Assembly: GCA_029783825.1 (NCBI GenBank)
Contig: JAREIK010002672.1
Location: 124,001 to 188,000, forward strand
DNA: 64,000 nucleotides
Source: Sapria himalayana
Taxonomy: Eukaryota > Streptophyta > Magnoliopsida > Malpighiales > Rafflesiaceae
Direction of reading: 5' to 3'
Positions 35,556-46,425 of this stretch are shown here, piece by piece. A model generated the notes under the pieces. It had not been told where the DNA came from, did not search any database, and saw nothing but the letters and a program-made list of their open reading frames with translations. Each line of letters opens with the position of its first letter. Within the stretch, counting starts at the first letter, position 1. The position numbers and the translations under genes were made by a program.

Positions 35556-37829
35556 TTATTCATTTTATTCTTTTTATTCTTCTTATTCATTTTATTCTTC
35601 CTACTTTTTTATACTTCATATTTTTTTTATTCTATTACTTCTTCTTATTCTTTTTATGCTTCTTAATCTTCTTATTCGTTTATTATTCCTATTCTTTTTA
35701 TTCTTCTTATTCTTCTATTTCTTATTTTTCTTTTTATTCTTCTTATTTTTCATAGTCTTCTAATTATTCTCTTTCATCTTATTCTTTTTATATCTTTTAT
35801 TTTTTTAATTATCTTACCTTTTTATTTTTCTTATTCATCTTATTTTCCTTATTCTTCTTATTCTTTTTATTCTTCTAATTTTTTATATTCTTTTTTTTCT
35901 TTTTATTCATTTTAGATTTATTTTTTTACATATTTTCCTAATTCTTCTAATTATTTTTATTCTTATAATTTTTATTATTATTCTTTTTATCATTATTCTT
36001 TCTTGTACTACTTATTCTAATTATTCTTCATCTACTTAATATTCTTCATATACGTAATATTCTTCATATTCTTTTTATTCTTTTATTCATCTTATTCATC
36101 TTATTCTTTTTATTATTATTATTATTATTCATTTAATTCTTTTTATTCATCTTATTCATCGTATTCATCTTTTTCTTCTTATTCTTCTTATTCTTCTTAT
36201 TCTTCTTATTATTCTAATTCTTCTTACTCTGCTTATTCTTCTTATTCTTCTTATTCTTTTCATTCTTCTATTTTTTTATTCATCTTATTCTTCTTTTTCT
36301 TCTTAATCTTTGTATTCTTCTTATTCTTCTTATTCATCATATTTTTATTATTATTCTTCTTCTTTTTATTCTTATTTTTCTGTAAATTCTTCTTATTTTT
36401 CTTATTCATCTTATTCTTCTTATCTTCCTTATCTTGTTATTATTCTATTTCTTCTTATTCTAATTATTATTCTAATTCTTCTTATTCTTCTTACTTATCA
36501 TACTAATATTTTTCTTCTTATTCTTTTTATTTTCTTATTCTTTTATTATTCTTATTCTTCTTATTCTTCTTATACTTCTTATACTTTTAATTCTTCTTAT
36601 TCTTTTTTTCTTCTTATACTTCATATTCTTTTTTTTATAATTCTTCATATTCATGTTATTTTCCTTAATTTTTTTCTTCTTATTCTTCTTATTCTTTTTA
36701 TTCTTCTTATTCTTTATTATTATTATTCTTCTTATTCCTCTCATAATTTATAATCATAATTTTTTTATTATTCTTCTTATTCATCTTATTTTTATTATTC
36801 TTCATATACTTATTATTCTTCTTATTCTTCTTTTTTTTTCTTGTTCTACTTATTCTAATTATTGTTCATATACTTCTTATTCTTCATATCATTTTTATTC
36901 ATCTAATTCTTCTAATTCTTTTTATTCTTCTTGTTCTTCTTATTCTTCTTATTCTTCTTATTCTTTTTATTCTTTTTATTCTTTCTATTCTTTTTATTCT
37001 TCTTATTCTTCTTATTTTTATATTCTTGTTATTCGTTTCATTCTTTTTATTCTTATTTTTCTTATTTTTCTTCTTTTTCTTCTTTTTCTTCTTTTTCTTC
37101 TTCTTCTTCTTCTTCTTCTTCTTCTTCTTCTTCTTTTTCTTCTTTTTCTTCTTTTTCTTTTTTTTTCTTCTTTTTCTTCTTTTTCTTCCTTTTCTTCCAT
37201 ATCTTCCTTTTTTCCTTTTCTCTCTTTTCTTCCTTTTCTTCATTTTCTTCCTTTTATTCCCTTTCTTACTTTTCTTCCATTTCTTCTATTTCTTCCTGTT
37301 TCCTTTTTCTTTCTTTTCTTACTTTTCTTCCTTTTCTTCATTTTCTTCCTTTTCTTCTTATTCTTCTTTCTCTTCTTCTTCTTCTTCTTCTTCTTCTTTT
37401 TCTTCTTTTTCTTCTTTTTTGTATTCTTCTTATTCTTCATATTCTTCTTATTCTTCTTATTCTTCTTATTCTTCTTATTCTTCTTATTATTCTTATTCTT
37501 CTTATTCTTCTTATTCTTCATATTCTTCATATTCTTCATATTCTTCATATTTTTCATATTCTTCATATTCTTCTTATTATTCTTATTCTTCTTTTTCTTT
37601 TTATTCATATTATTCTTCTTATTCTTCTTTTTTCTTATTCTTCTTATTCTTTTTATTCTTCTTATTCTTTTTATTCTTTTTATTCTTCTTATTTTTCTTA
37701 TACATCTAATTCTTCTTATTCATTTTATTCTTTTTTATTCTTCTTATTCTTATTATTCTTATTATTCTTATTATTCTTCTTATTCTTCTAATTCTTCTTA
37801 TTTTTCTTTTCTTCTTATTCTTCTTTTTT
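34166..37829. repeat. Array A6, 9-bp minisatellite
   Basis: About 3.7 kb between the 5' end of chimera X and the 3' box of E6. It includes a 134-bp pure pyrimidine stretch at 37065-37198 with a (TTC)n core, and a run of near-perfect TTATTCTTC/CATATTCTT units at about 37430-37580. Low-complexity open frames run through it on both strands and are not genes. Confidence 0.92.
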
Positions 37830-37891
37830 TAAATGTTTGTTTATTAATTATAGCCCTCTCTTTTTCTGGAGGAATACCATTTTTACAAACT
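37830..37891 (-). terminator. E6 conserved LINE 3' terminal box
   Basis: Minus strand: GGTATTCCTCCAGAAAAAG, AGAGGGC, then TAATTAATAAACAAAC, ATTTAAAAAAAG and the array. AATAAA is present. Confidence 0.83.
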
Positions 37892-38995
37892 AAAATACTA
37901 CCCTTCACCCTTTTACATCCTCTTGGTCCCAAAATAAAAAGTGATTATAAAAAACTTTAAAAAATAATTTTCTAAAATGAGCCCAAATGTCAGCTTGTGC
38001 AGGTAACTTTAGATTCCTTTGTAGAAGTGTTCTCTAAGTAGTAATGTATATCTTTTCTGAATAGCACAGTTTTCATGTTTCTGGTCATATTACTTCTGTT
38101 TAAGGTTATACAAGTGCCCTATCTTCCTTGATTTCCACCTGACTCTCTATTTTCTACTCTTGACTTCTACTTTGCAGCCTCAAGAAGTGACAGCTTGTTC
38201 ATTGCTTTAGACTCCATACTTTCTTTCTTTTGAATAAGATTTTCTACAACCATCATTCTTATAATAACAGAAGGTGTGGCTCTCGTTCCTTTTAAATTAC
38301 TGTCATTCTCTTCTAGTATGTACCTATACAAACAAAAAATGGTGCCACGCAAACCAAACAGACACTTAAATGAAAAGGCCAGGGCATTCAACCCCCAATA
38401 TTTAGCTTAACTTCATCTTGTATGTTACCATAGCACACTACCCCATTCCCATTCTCTCCTGCTACTTTGTTCTTGGTTGCATTTAGGTTACATACTATCC
38501 TTGTCTGTAGCCACCTTCTTCTTTAAATACATCTTCCCAACTACACAAAAATATGTAGTTTTACAGCTTTCCTTTTGTGAGATAATTCGTTGGAGTTTTC
38601 TTCTAGGATGTTGTGCCTACTCCCTTAATTTTTCTGAAATTATTTTCTGAGCATTGTTGAGTGTAAATATTCTTGTTTCTTTACCTACAAAAAAAAGAAT
38701 ACAACCTTCTATATATTCTTGATGTTTTTCTACAGGTAGGCTTATATTTTCATGCCTTGGTATGCCCTTTTCTCTATCTCCCCGTAAACTTATAGTTATA
38801 TAGTCTACTTTTTTCTGAGCCGAGGGATTTCTTTGACGCTGAAGTAGTACTTTATAGGTCATATATATTAACACAAATAAATCATGATTATGCTTCTTGC
38901 CTAGAGCTTTTACATGTAAGCCTCATGGCTTTTATGTGTTTGTTTGTAAAACCTATGAAACTGAATTTCCATTTATACCAACCATTAACTGTTAA
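37892..38995 (-). other. E6 3' UTR
   Basis: No supported coding frame. It fills the 3' UTR position between the RNase H remnant and the terminal box. Confidence 0.6.
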
Positions 38996-40065
38996 ATTTA
39001 ACTTTCCTAAGTATAAGGTATACTATCTCATCTAGTTTAAGGATGCCTCTATATTTATCTAGCATATTTTGGGCTTCAAAGCCTTGGTTTCCTAATTTTT
39101 CTCCATCTTTAGCGAACTTATTTGCCTCTATATTCTCTAAAAATATGCTCTATACTATAGTTTAATTCATGTACTAGTTGATTAATTTCTTATATAGCAT
39201 TTATATATTTTCATAATGATCTATGCCCTTTAATTATTCCTAGAAATGTTAATGTGTCGATTTGAATTTTAAAATTTTTTATATTTTTGGTTTTACATAT
39301 TATTAGACCCTCTAAGGAGAGGAAGGATTTCTTATTGAAGAGGTGTATTAGCTATCAATTTCCTAGTGTATACCTATATCACCTAATCTTTGGAATCTTT
39401 CAGAATTCCTCCACCTCCAGCTATTCTCATTTCTTTTTTAAAACTACCATTTGTATTAAGATTCAAATAGCCTTTTGATGTTTTTTTCCAGTGTATGCTC
39501 ATAAACATTAGAGGTTTCATTTTTTTTTTAAATTTAAGCACCATCTATTAATATATTCTTTATTTTCTACATATATAAGGTTCTTTAGCTGGTAAGCTTC
39601 TAAAAAAATAATTATTTCTTTTTTAATATCCCTCTCTATATCTTATATTTTCATTTCTATATCCTCATAATGACTTTTGTTTCTGGCTTTCTATATGCAC
39701 CAAACTATCAATGGAGAGATGGTGTTTTGGAGTCATTTTAGGAAGATTTGGTTTTAGGCCCCTTTAGCCATCTCTGAATTCTATTTTAAAGGGTTTGATT
39801 TTTATTTTTCAAACTCATTTTTATTTCAAAAGTTTCTCATATCTTTGAGGCGAATTTTTCTTGTGAAGATAAATGATTTGAAGTTTGTATATTCACATCT
39901 AGAAGCTAGGTTTATGCCTTTTTTTTGTATGAGTGTATCTAATGGGATAATGTTAGATAGGGTTTTCCATAAAAATAAACAAGTTTTAAGTGAATAATTA
40001 TTATTCCAGCACCACTCCATTACTTCTCATGGAAGTTTTTTATTCCTAACTAAGTTTTTTATTCC
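38996..40065 (-). pseudogene. E6 RNase H and zf-RVT remnant
   Basis: The frame 39826-40020 has the start of zf-RVT (WNNNYSLKTCLFLWKTLSNIIP, LASRCEY); the second half of the zinc site is deleted or decayed. RNase H follows in broken frames: LNTNGSFKKEMRIAGGGG, about 39400-39480, with the catalytic Asp of NTDGS changed to Asn, and LVHELNYSIEHIFRE-type sequence further down. It ends near 38996. Stops and small deletions are frequent. Confidence 0.72.
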
Positions 40066-40074
40066 ATTACTTGT

Positions 40075-40222
40075 ATTACCTTAACATAATACAAGTGTCT
40101 CTTGTATTATAGTTCATAAGCTTGTTTGAACTTTGTTTTGATGTTATCATGTTAAACGGTTTAAGGTTAGGAGTGGTTGGTGTTATAAGTTACTACAGTT
40201 TGTGTTATTATGTTAAGGTAAT
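40075..40222. mobile_element. 148-bp unit with 17-bp terminal inverted repeats, possible MITE
   Basis: ATTACCTTAACATAATA at 40075-40091 is perfectly inverted at 40206-40222. The unit has no ORF. No clear target-site duplication is visible, so the MITE call is tentative. Confidence 0.45.
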
Positions 40223-40803
40223 TTAGAAGTCCACAAAAGTAGGCTAGGTTGGGTATAATATAGACAGCTGCTGTCCACAAGTGGGAGCAACAAAAAGCTA
40301 CTTTGGAGTTGCTGAAAATAGAAATTTGCTGGTTTGAGGAGCAGAACAGAGAGAAGGAAAACCAGCTGAATGCTGGAGGCTGGAAATTCTTTGTGTCTGT
40401 GGCATGTATGCAGGTGACAGGTACAAGGTTGCCCGCGGAGGATTCCAAGTGCTATCACCATGCTTAACATAGACTTGCTGCAAAATCAAAGTTTGCAACT
40501 CCCGTTTACATAAAGCTGTTGGACAAAGTTAAAAGCTAGGGAATGCAAATTTATCTGGTTTGAAGAAAGGCATCGAAGGATAAAGACTAATATTTCAATG
40601 AGCAACAAAGTGCAGTTTACTACAATGCTGAAAATTACTAAAGAAGCTCAAAAGCGTGCTCTATGTGGATCAGAATCTGCATATGGATTAGAATCAACAT
40701 AAAGACTCAAAATTGTTCTCTAAGGAAAACCAGCATATGTTTGTCTATGTTTTCTTTATTACATTTACAATAACTAATGCTTAGTGTAGGTGGGAAGGGT
40801 GTA

Positions 40804-40837
40804 AAGGGCTATGGGTAACAAGCAACCCATAGCCCTT
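40804..40837. repeat. Perfect 13-bp hairpin
   Basis: AAGGGCTATGGGT (40804-40816) is perfectly inverted at 40825-40837 with an 8-nt loop. Its left arm and the bases before it (GGTGTAAAGGGCTATGGGTA) resemble the minus strand of the E3 3' end near 10775-10796, but in opposite orientation. Confidence 0.85.
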
Positions 40838-41020
40838 CAGTGAAATTCCGAACAATAAGAATTTATAAATAAACAATGACTTGAGCAGGTAATTATTCAA
40901 TTATGCAAAGTCTTCCTTCAGGACCAGGAAGACTTGAGCGAATCTGAAACCTGCCCTGTGCTGCTATAAGAAAAAAGAACTTGAAAAATCACAGTGATGA
41001 CAAAATCTTATGATATCTTC

Positions 41021-42110
41021 TCAAACTTTTTTGGTTATTCGGATGTATGGGAATTCTTTTTTATCTAGTTTTATAATACCTTTAAATCTCTCTGGAAGAG
41101 AGACTTCGTCATATACATAGGGCTCTTTAAATTTTCTTTCTTTTGCTAATTTATCTGCTAAGGTATTTGCTTCCCTATATATGTGCATGAGTGATGCATT
41201 TAAGGATATTATTAATTTATTAATTTCCTCTAACTCTTCTTCCAATTTCCACAGGCTACTTTTGTTATTTACTAAATCTACCAATATTTTAGAGTCTATT
41301 TGTATATCTATATTTGTTAGCTCTTTAGAGTAACATATTCTAAGTCCATCCCTTAATGCTAATATTTCTGCGTGGAGGGCAGATGACGCATTATTGGGAC
41401 ATGACAAGGCAAATATTAAGTGACCACCAGTCCCTTAAGGAGCCTCCTCCACTAGCTAGTCCTATGTTCCTGTCAAAGCTACCATCAGTGTTTAGTGCTA
41501 ATCTATCTTTTTCTGGTTTTTTTTCATTTAACTAATATAATTTTTAGTGGTTTTGTATTGGACACCGTGAGATTCCAGAATTTTAGAGTGTGAGTGTCTA
41601 GGAGAGGGCTTTGAAGTGCAAGTGGGGAGGATTCCGAGGCAGATTTTATTTTAGTCTTTATTGCTTTCCATATATTTTCAGGGTCCATTTTGTGTCCTTC
41701 ATATCTACTATTATTCCTAGATTTCTATATACACCAGATAGCAATGTGAGGTATGTTATTTTTAAGCCATTTCTGTAAGCTATATTGAGAGCGCGCATTA
41801 CGCCATTTAATTAATCTATTTCTAAGAGGGATACGTGCATGTTTTAATCCCATTTTTGATTCTAGTCACCTCCATATTTCCATGGCCACCTTCCCTTGAG
41901 AAAATAGATGATCAAGCAATTCTAGTTTTTGCAAACAACATTCACATCTCGAGGCAATTTGTAGGCCTTTTGTTTTTATCTTTTCATCTATAGGAATAAT
42001 ATTTGAGAAAACTTTCCAAGTATTAGTTTTTATTTTTTGACTATTATCATTATCCCATATCCATTTAAATAAAGGTTGGATTTCCTTTCTACTTCTAACT
42101 TTTTCTTAAA
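41021..42110 (-). pseudogene. E7 RNase H and zf-RVT
   Basis: The frame 41021-41407 covers most of RNase H: HAEILALRDGLRIC (catalytic Glu), QIDSKILVDL (Asp), HIYREANTLADKLAKE. The start, LNTDGSFDRN, lies at about 41470-41500 in another frame, with a small frameshift in the glycine loop near 41430. Upstream, zf-RVT shows CECCLQKLE and LDHLFSQGK at about 41880-41960. It is a conventional LINE C terminus, ending FPYIRITKKV. Confidence 0.85.
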
Positions 42111-43465
42111 TGGTTTTAAGTGAAAATGCTCCATCTGCACTCAAAGTCCATTTCCAACCATTTTTAGTGAGTTTGGAGTGTTTTTCCACTAATTCCCGTT
42201 GTTTCAGCATTTGAATCCAAATTTGTGATGCCTTGTTCTTATTTCTGATCCTATATATATCATCCTTTATGCAATATTCAGCTCTCATAAATTCCGCCCA
42301 TATATTATTATTTTCTGTAATCCTCCACCATCTTTTGCACGCCCATGCTTTAGCTAGTTCATTTAAATCAGTAAATCCGAGGCCTGTTTCCCATAAGGGG
42401 TAACAAAAGTCTTTCCATTTTTTCCAATGTAACTTTCTTTTGCCACTTTTTGAACCCCATAAGAAATGGGCTAATTCCTTCTCTAATCTTTTTTTATCCG
42501 ACACTAGAAGGTGTGTAATCATCAAATTCTGCATGACTGCACTTTGTATTACATGAGTGATCAAAGAATTTCTACCACTCATTGAAAGTGTGTCCACTTT
42601 CCATCCAGCTATTTTATTTTTAATTTTCTCAAGTAGGAAGTCTAGGTATATTGATTTTAATTTTCCTTTGTATATTGAGCATCCAATATATTGAAGTGCA
42701 CCTTTTATCTGTGTGAAGCCTGTTATTTTATTAATTCTATGCCCTAGACTTTTTGTAGCTTTTTTGGCAATCTTAAATTGGCATTTTTTGTTGTTAATTT
42801 TCTAATCAGTTTCTTCTTCTAATGTTTTTAGCAATTCCATGCGATTATGTAGAGATCTAGAGTTTCCATTTGTGAAAATGATCACATCATCGGCATAAGC
42901 CAAGCATCCTAGTAAAGGTGTATTAATAGGTGGACTAAACCGACCTATACTTCCTGTGATCATTTTATTTTTTACATTCATAATGAGGAGCTCTAAGTAG
43001 ATATTAAAGAGAGATGGAGAAAGTGGGTCACCCTACCTTAATCCTCTCATCGGTTGATATCTTTCCCTAGTTCTTCATTGACAAGAATTTTCAACCAAGA
43101 ACTTGATATGCATCTATAAATCAAGTCAGTCCATGTTTCAGAAAAGCTCATTTTTCTCATGACAAAACATAGAATTTTCCATTCTATTATGTCAAAAGCT
43201 TTTGAGAGGTCTTGTTTATTAGTACGTTATGACCTCTAGATTTTGATCCTATTTCTCTGATCATTTCTTTAGCTAAACAAATATTTTCCATTAATAATCT
43301 ATTTTTCTTAAATCTTGATTGTTCTTTATAAATAATTTTTGGCAATACTACAGTTAATCTGTTTTGGAGTAACTTAGTCAAGATTTTATAAATGGAGTTA
43401 CACAGGCTAATAGGTCTAAAGTCTTCTGCTTTTTGTGGGTTTTCCATTTTAGGGATAAGAACCAA
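42106..43465 (-). pseudogene. E7 reverse transcriptase
   Basis: The fingers are at 43187-43465 (DFRPISLCNSIYKILTKLLQNR). The palm has LAYADDVIIFTN (YADD at 42886-42897). The thumb is at 42106-42597 (SLITHVIQSAVMQN, LAHFLWGSKSGKRKLHWKKW). Breaks occur near 43190 (around the first catalytic Asp), near 43035-43070 where RQGDPLS is interrupted, and at 42800. The domain order and length are normal. Confidence 0.87.
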
Positions 43466-43477
43466 GTATGAACCGCT

Positions 43478-44931
43478 CTATTTCTTGCCTATTTCTACAC
43501 CACAGAATATCCAATGTATAACCCATAGGATGTCATTTTTAGTGATTGGCCAACAATTTTGATAGAACTCATTATTCCACCCATCAGGTCCCGGGGCACT
43601 ATTTTTGCCCATGCTAAAAATAATAAACTTTAGTTCTTCTTCATCCGGGAATTTGATTAGTGCATCATTTTCTTCGTTGGTAATTTTATGATCTATTTTA
43701 TTTAGGAGATAGTCTCCATTCAAATTTCTAATTCCTGAAAATTTATTTTCAAAATATTCATCTAGGTGGTTTTTAATTTCTAAGTTCGTGTCCACCCATT
43801 TGTTTAGGATGTTTTTTATACCTTTTATTCTTTGTTTTTAGGTTTTGATTTTGACTATTTTCTAGAAACTTCGTATTTTTATCCCCTTCTTTTATCCATT
43901 TAATTTTAGTTTTTTGTTTCCAGAATACTTCATCCATTAGCAATTTTAATTTTAGCTCAGCCTATGCTTTATTTAGTTCCTTTCTACTTTCTGAATTTTG
44001 AAGTTTTTCGTATTCTAACTTTTTTTTCAACTATCTTTTCTGCTTCTATAATATTTTTGTTAATGTTACCGAAGGAATCTCTATTCCATATTATTAAGTA
44101 CTTTTTAGCCTTTCTAATTTTTTATTCCAGATTTGAGCAGGGTTACCTGTTATCTCTTGCATCCATGAATTTTTGACAGTATTGATAAAATCATGGTGTA
44201 AAGACCATGCATTCTAAAATTTAAATGACTTATTCTTGATTTTGTTTTTTTCTACTGAAATTAATAATGGATTGTGGTCAGAGCAGGTTCTATTTAAATG
44301 TCTAATGGCTGTGGAGCCATAAGCTTCTAGCCATTTGACATTGTGAAGAATTCTATCCAGTCTTGCCCATATGGTGCCTTTAACTTTACAGTTATTACAC
44401 CAAGTGTATTGGGGGCCTGAAAAGATAGCTTCCATCAAACTAGCCTCTGATATCGTATTATTAAAGTGAGTGATAGCTTTTTTATTGGGGGGGGGGGGGT
44501 TGCCCCCTTTTTTCTCGCTAGCCTTTCTTATAATATTGAAGTCTCCTCCTATTATCAATGGTTTATTATTTTAGCAGTTTTAAGAATATCATTTCAAAGC
44601 TCTTTTCTACCTTCTTTAGTATATTTTGCATAGACCACTGAAATGATCTCATCTTGGGTATTATCTAAAAAAAGTTAATAATTTGGTTCGTATCTTCTAA
44701 AATAATTATATTAAATATGCTTTTCCAAAAAATCCAGATTTTGTTATTTTTATTAGAGAATGAGTAATCAAACCCTAAAAGCTTTTTGTAGTTTTCTAGT
44801 TTATCCTTATTTAAGATGGGTTCGGCAAGTATAATAATTGGAGTTTTATATAATTGAATCAATTTTTTAACCCTTTTTATTGAGGAGGGATTTGCAATAC
44901 CCCTCACATTCCAGTAGATGAATCTAAACAT
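43478..44931 (-). pseudogene. E7 ORF2 N-terminal part: endonuclease and linker
   Basis: ORF2 starts at the ATG at 44931 (MFRFIYWNVRGIANPSS), which overlaps the ORF1 stop. The frame from there runs to a stop at 44665. The endonuclease core continues at 44214-44558 with IIGGDFNIIR, YTWCNN, WARLDRILHN and CSDHNPLL, all catalytic motifs intact. A G13 run on the plus strand (44487-44499) encodes four prolines where E8 has two, a net in-frame or near-in-frame expansion. The linker at 43478-43795 has KNSAPGPDGWNNEFYQ. Frame breaks lie between these blocks. Confidence 0.87.
44487..44499. repeat. G13 homopolymer in E7 endonuclease
   Basis: Thirteen G on the plus strand (C13 in the sense direction, coding Pro codons after KKGGN). 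The corresponding site in E8 reads KKGGRPPNK without a long run. Confidence 0.9.
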
Positions 44932-46323
44932 TAGAAGTGGATTTAGCCCGAGCTCTTGTAGTGCATTTTGATTCATATGTTTTATCTAAGTATTTTTTCC
45001 TGTTTCTAGATTTTTTAATTGAACTAAAACCTCATGATTTTTCATTTTTCCATTCCGTGCCTAGCTGTAATGCCATGAGTTTTATTTCCACCATGGCCCA
45101 ATCTTTATCTCCCGTTATATTTGTCAAATTATCAATTTCTAAATCATCTTTGGTGACTTTTATAAAATTAGAATCTTCCTCATTTATATTTAACATAAAA
45201 TCGCTTCTGACCTCTAAATTTTCATCTAAGTTATTGCCTAAGTCCTCTAGTCCTTTCCTTCTCCCCGCACACTTTTTTTTGGTTTCAAATCTACCTCTCC
45301 TAAATTTTTTATTTATATCAGCTATTTTAAGTATTAATTCATGATTTTTAGCTACTTTGTAATTTTATTCTAACATATTTTTAGTATTTTTCTCTAAGTT
45401 ATTTTTAGCATTTTCCTCAAAATCACTAATTTTTCTAGCCTCTTCATAAACTTCTTTCCTATTGAGAACATATTCCAGTATTTCCATTACTGTAACAACA
45501 CCCATACAGTTCTGTTTATTATGTTGAGGGGGTTTAATTCTATATTCTTCCCTCCTATTTCTTGTTTCTACTCTAGGGACATACCTTTGTTTGTCTACTA
45601 TATATTTTTTAACCAAACAATGCTCACCTGAATGTCCCAATTTATTACAGTAGGAGCAGTAGCTTGGGAGATTTTCTGGAATCACTTCTTGCCAGAATCC
45701 ATCCCCATTCTTACTGCCAATCCATATATGGTGAGGAATGTGTTGCAGTAAGTTGACTTCTATGCAAAGCCGGGCTACACTTGGTCGAGATAACATGGCA
45801 GTGGCACCATCAAGGAGAAGAGGGGTGCCAACTGCACTAGCTATATGGTAGAGGGAGAGCTTATCAAAGAAGTGAATAGGCAGCATAGGGAAGAGAAACC
45901 AAACCGGGTGTAATGGCGACTCTTGTTTGGTTATAAAGAAAGGCATCCATCTGAAGGTTCTCATAGGATAGCCCGAGATATACCAAACTACCTTCAGCCA
46001 TACTCTATGAAAATCCTCCTCGGTGGATAGTTGAATTAGAATATGTTTAGCATCCAGAACACTGGTATTTGACAAGCCTTTAAGATTCAGTGAAGCAAAG
46101 AATGCTCTGATATCTTCAATGCGAGGTCGCCCATGGGAGAATTTTCCCACTATCATGTATTTGTGAGCTTCAGCAAGCATGGCGATGTCGGGAGGGGAGA
46201 ACTCTACCGAGGGTTCTCCATTTTTTTCCCGTGGATTTCCGAAGATTCAAAATATTGATGCGCGGTCCTTTTAATTTGATGAGCAAATGACTTCTTATCA
46301 CTTAATAGATCAAATTGCTCCAT
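44924..46323 (-). pseudogene. E7 ORF1: DUF4283 and CCHC knuckle
   Basis: The likely start is the ATG at 46323 (MEQFDLLSDKKSF). A frame slip at an A-run near 46220 separates this from the long frame 45365-46180. That frame carries DUF4283 (KYMIVGKFSHGRPRIEDI, EDFHRVWLKVVWYISGYPMR, LPIHFFDK, ATAMLSRPSVARL, WIGSKNGDGFWQ) and then a CX2CX4HX4C knuckle, CSYCNKLGHSGEHC. A charged tail follows a stop at 45365 and ends ARAKSTSNV with the stop at 44924-44926, overlapping the ORF2 ATG. This RNA-binding protein would package LINE RNA. Only two or three lesions separate it from an open ORF. Confidence 0.87.
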
Positions 46324-46339
46324 TTTAGCTTGAAATCGG

Positions 46340-46425
46340 TTTCTTCCTCAATGCAAATTATTGTTTCTCTCTCTAAAAAATGTGTTTTCCTCTCTAGAAC
46401 TTGAGAGCTAAACTTGAGGATATTT
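46340..46425 (-). promoter_or_regulatory. E7 LINE 5' terminal box
   Basis: The minus strand begins about CCTCAAGTTTAGCTCTCAAG, then TTCTAGAGAGGAAAA and a second AGAGAGAAACAA copy. It is homologous to the 5' ends of E4, X and E8, and marks an essentially complete 5' end next to array A7. Confidence 0.68.

Larger units (their letters stand above)
37830..40065 (-). mobile_element. LINE E6, strongly 5'-truncated
   Basis: Only the 3' part is present: zf-RVT from about 40065, RNase H (about 39660-38996), a 3' UTR and the 3' terminal box next to array A6. Sequence similarity groups it with E4. Its 5' side does not join an array but a non-array segment (40066-41020) that leads into E7. This is the only exception to the array-flank rule in the window. 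Confidence 0.8.
40066..41020. other. Non-array segment between E6 and E7, probably E7 3' UTR plus an insertion
   Basis: The part next to E7 (about 40838-41020) resembles other LINE 3' UTRs, with TTCAGGACCAGGAAGACT near 40918. The remainder (40223-40800) has no family I recognise and is less AT-rich than its surroundings. The 3' terminal box GGTATTCCTCC is absent. The segment contains a 148-bp inverted-repeat unit and a perfect hairpin, listed separately. Three overlapping short frames on the minus strand (40167-40498) look like chance. Confidence 0.5.
41021..46425 (-). mobile_element. LINE E7, near full-length
   Basis: Minus strand: 5' box (46340-46425), ORF1 from an ATG at 46323, the ORF1/ORF2 overlap at 44924-44931, endonuclease, RT, zf-RVT, and RNase H to the stop at 41021. 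The 3' UTR continues into 40838-41020. It forms its own subfamily. Key catalytic motifs are all readable (GGDFN, SDHNP, YADD, IDSK). Frameshifts and a few stops break both ORFs. The 5' end abuts the longest array (A7). Confidence 0.9.

Noticed and set aside
40167..40498. Three overlapping short minus-strand frames of 66-93 codons
   Set aside because: No recognisable domain, mutually overlapping, and located in an unassigned non-array segment. They are probably chance.
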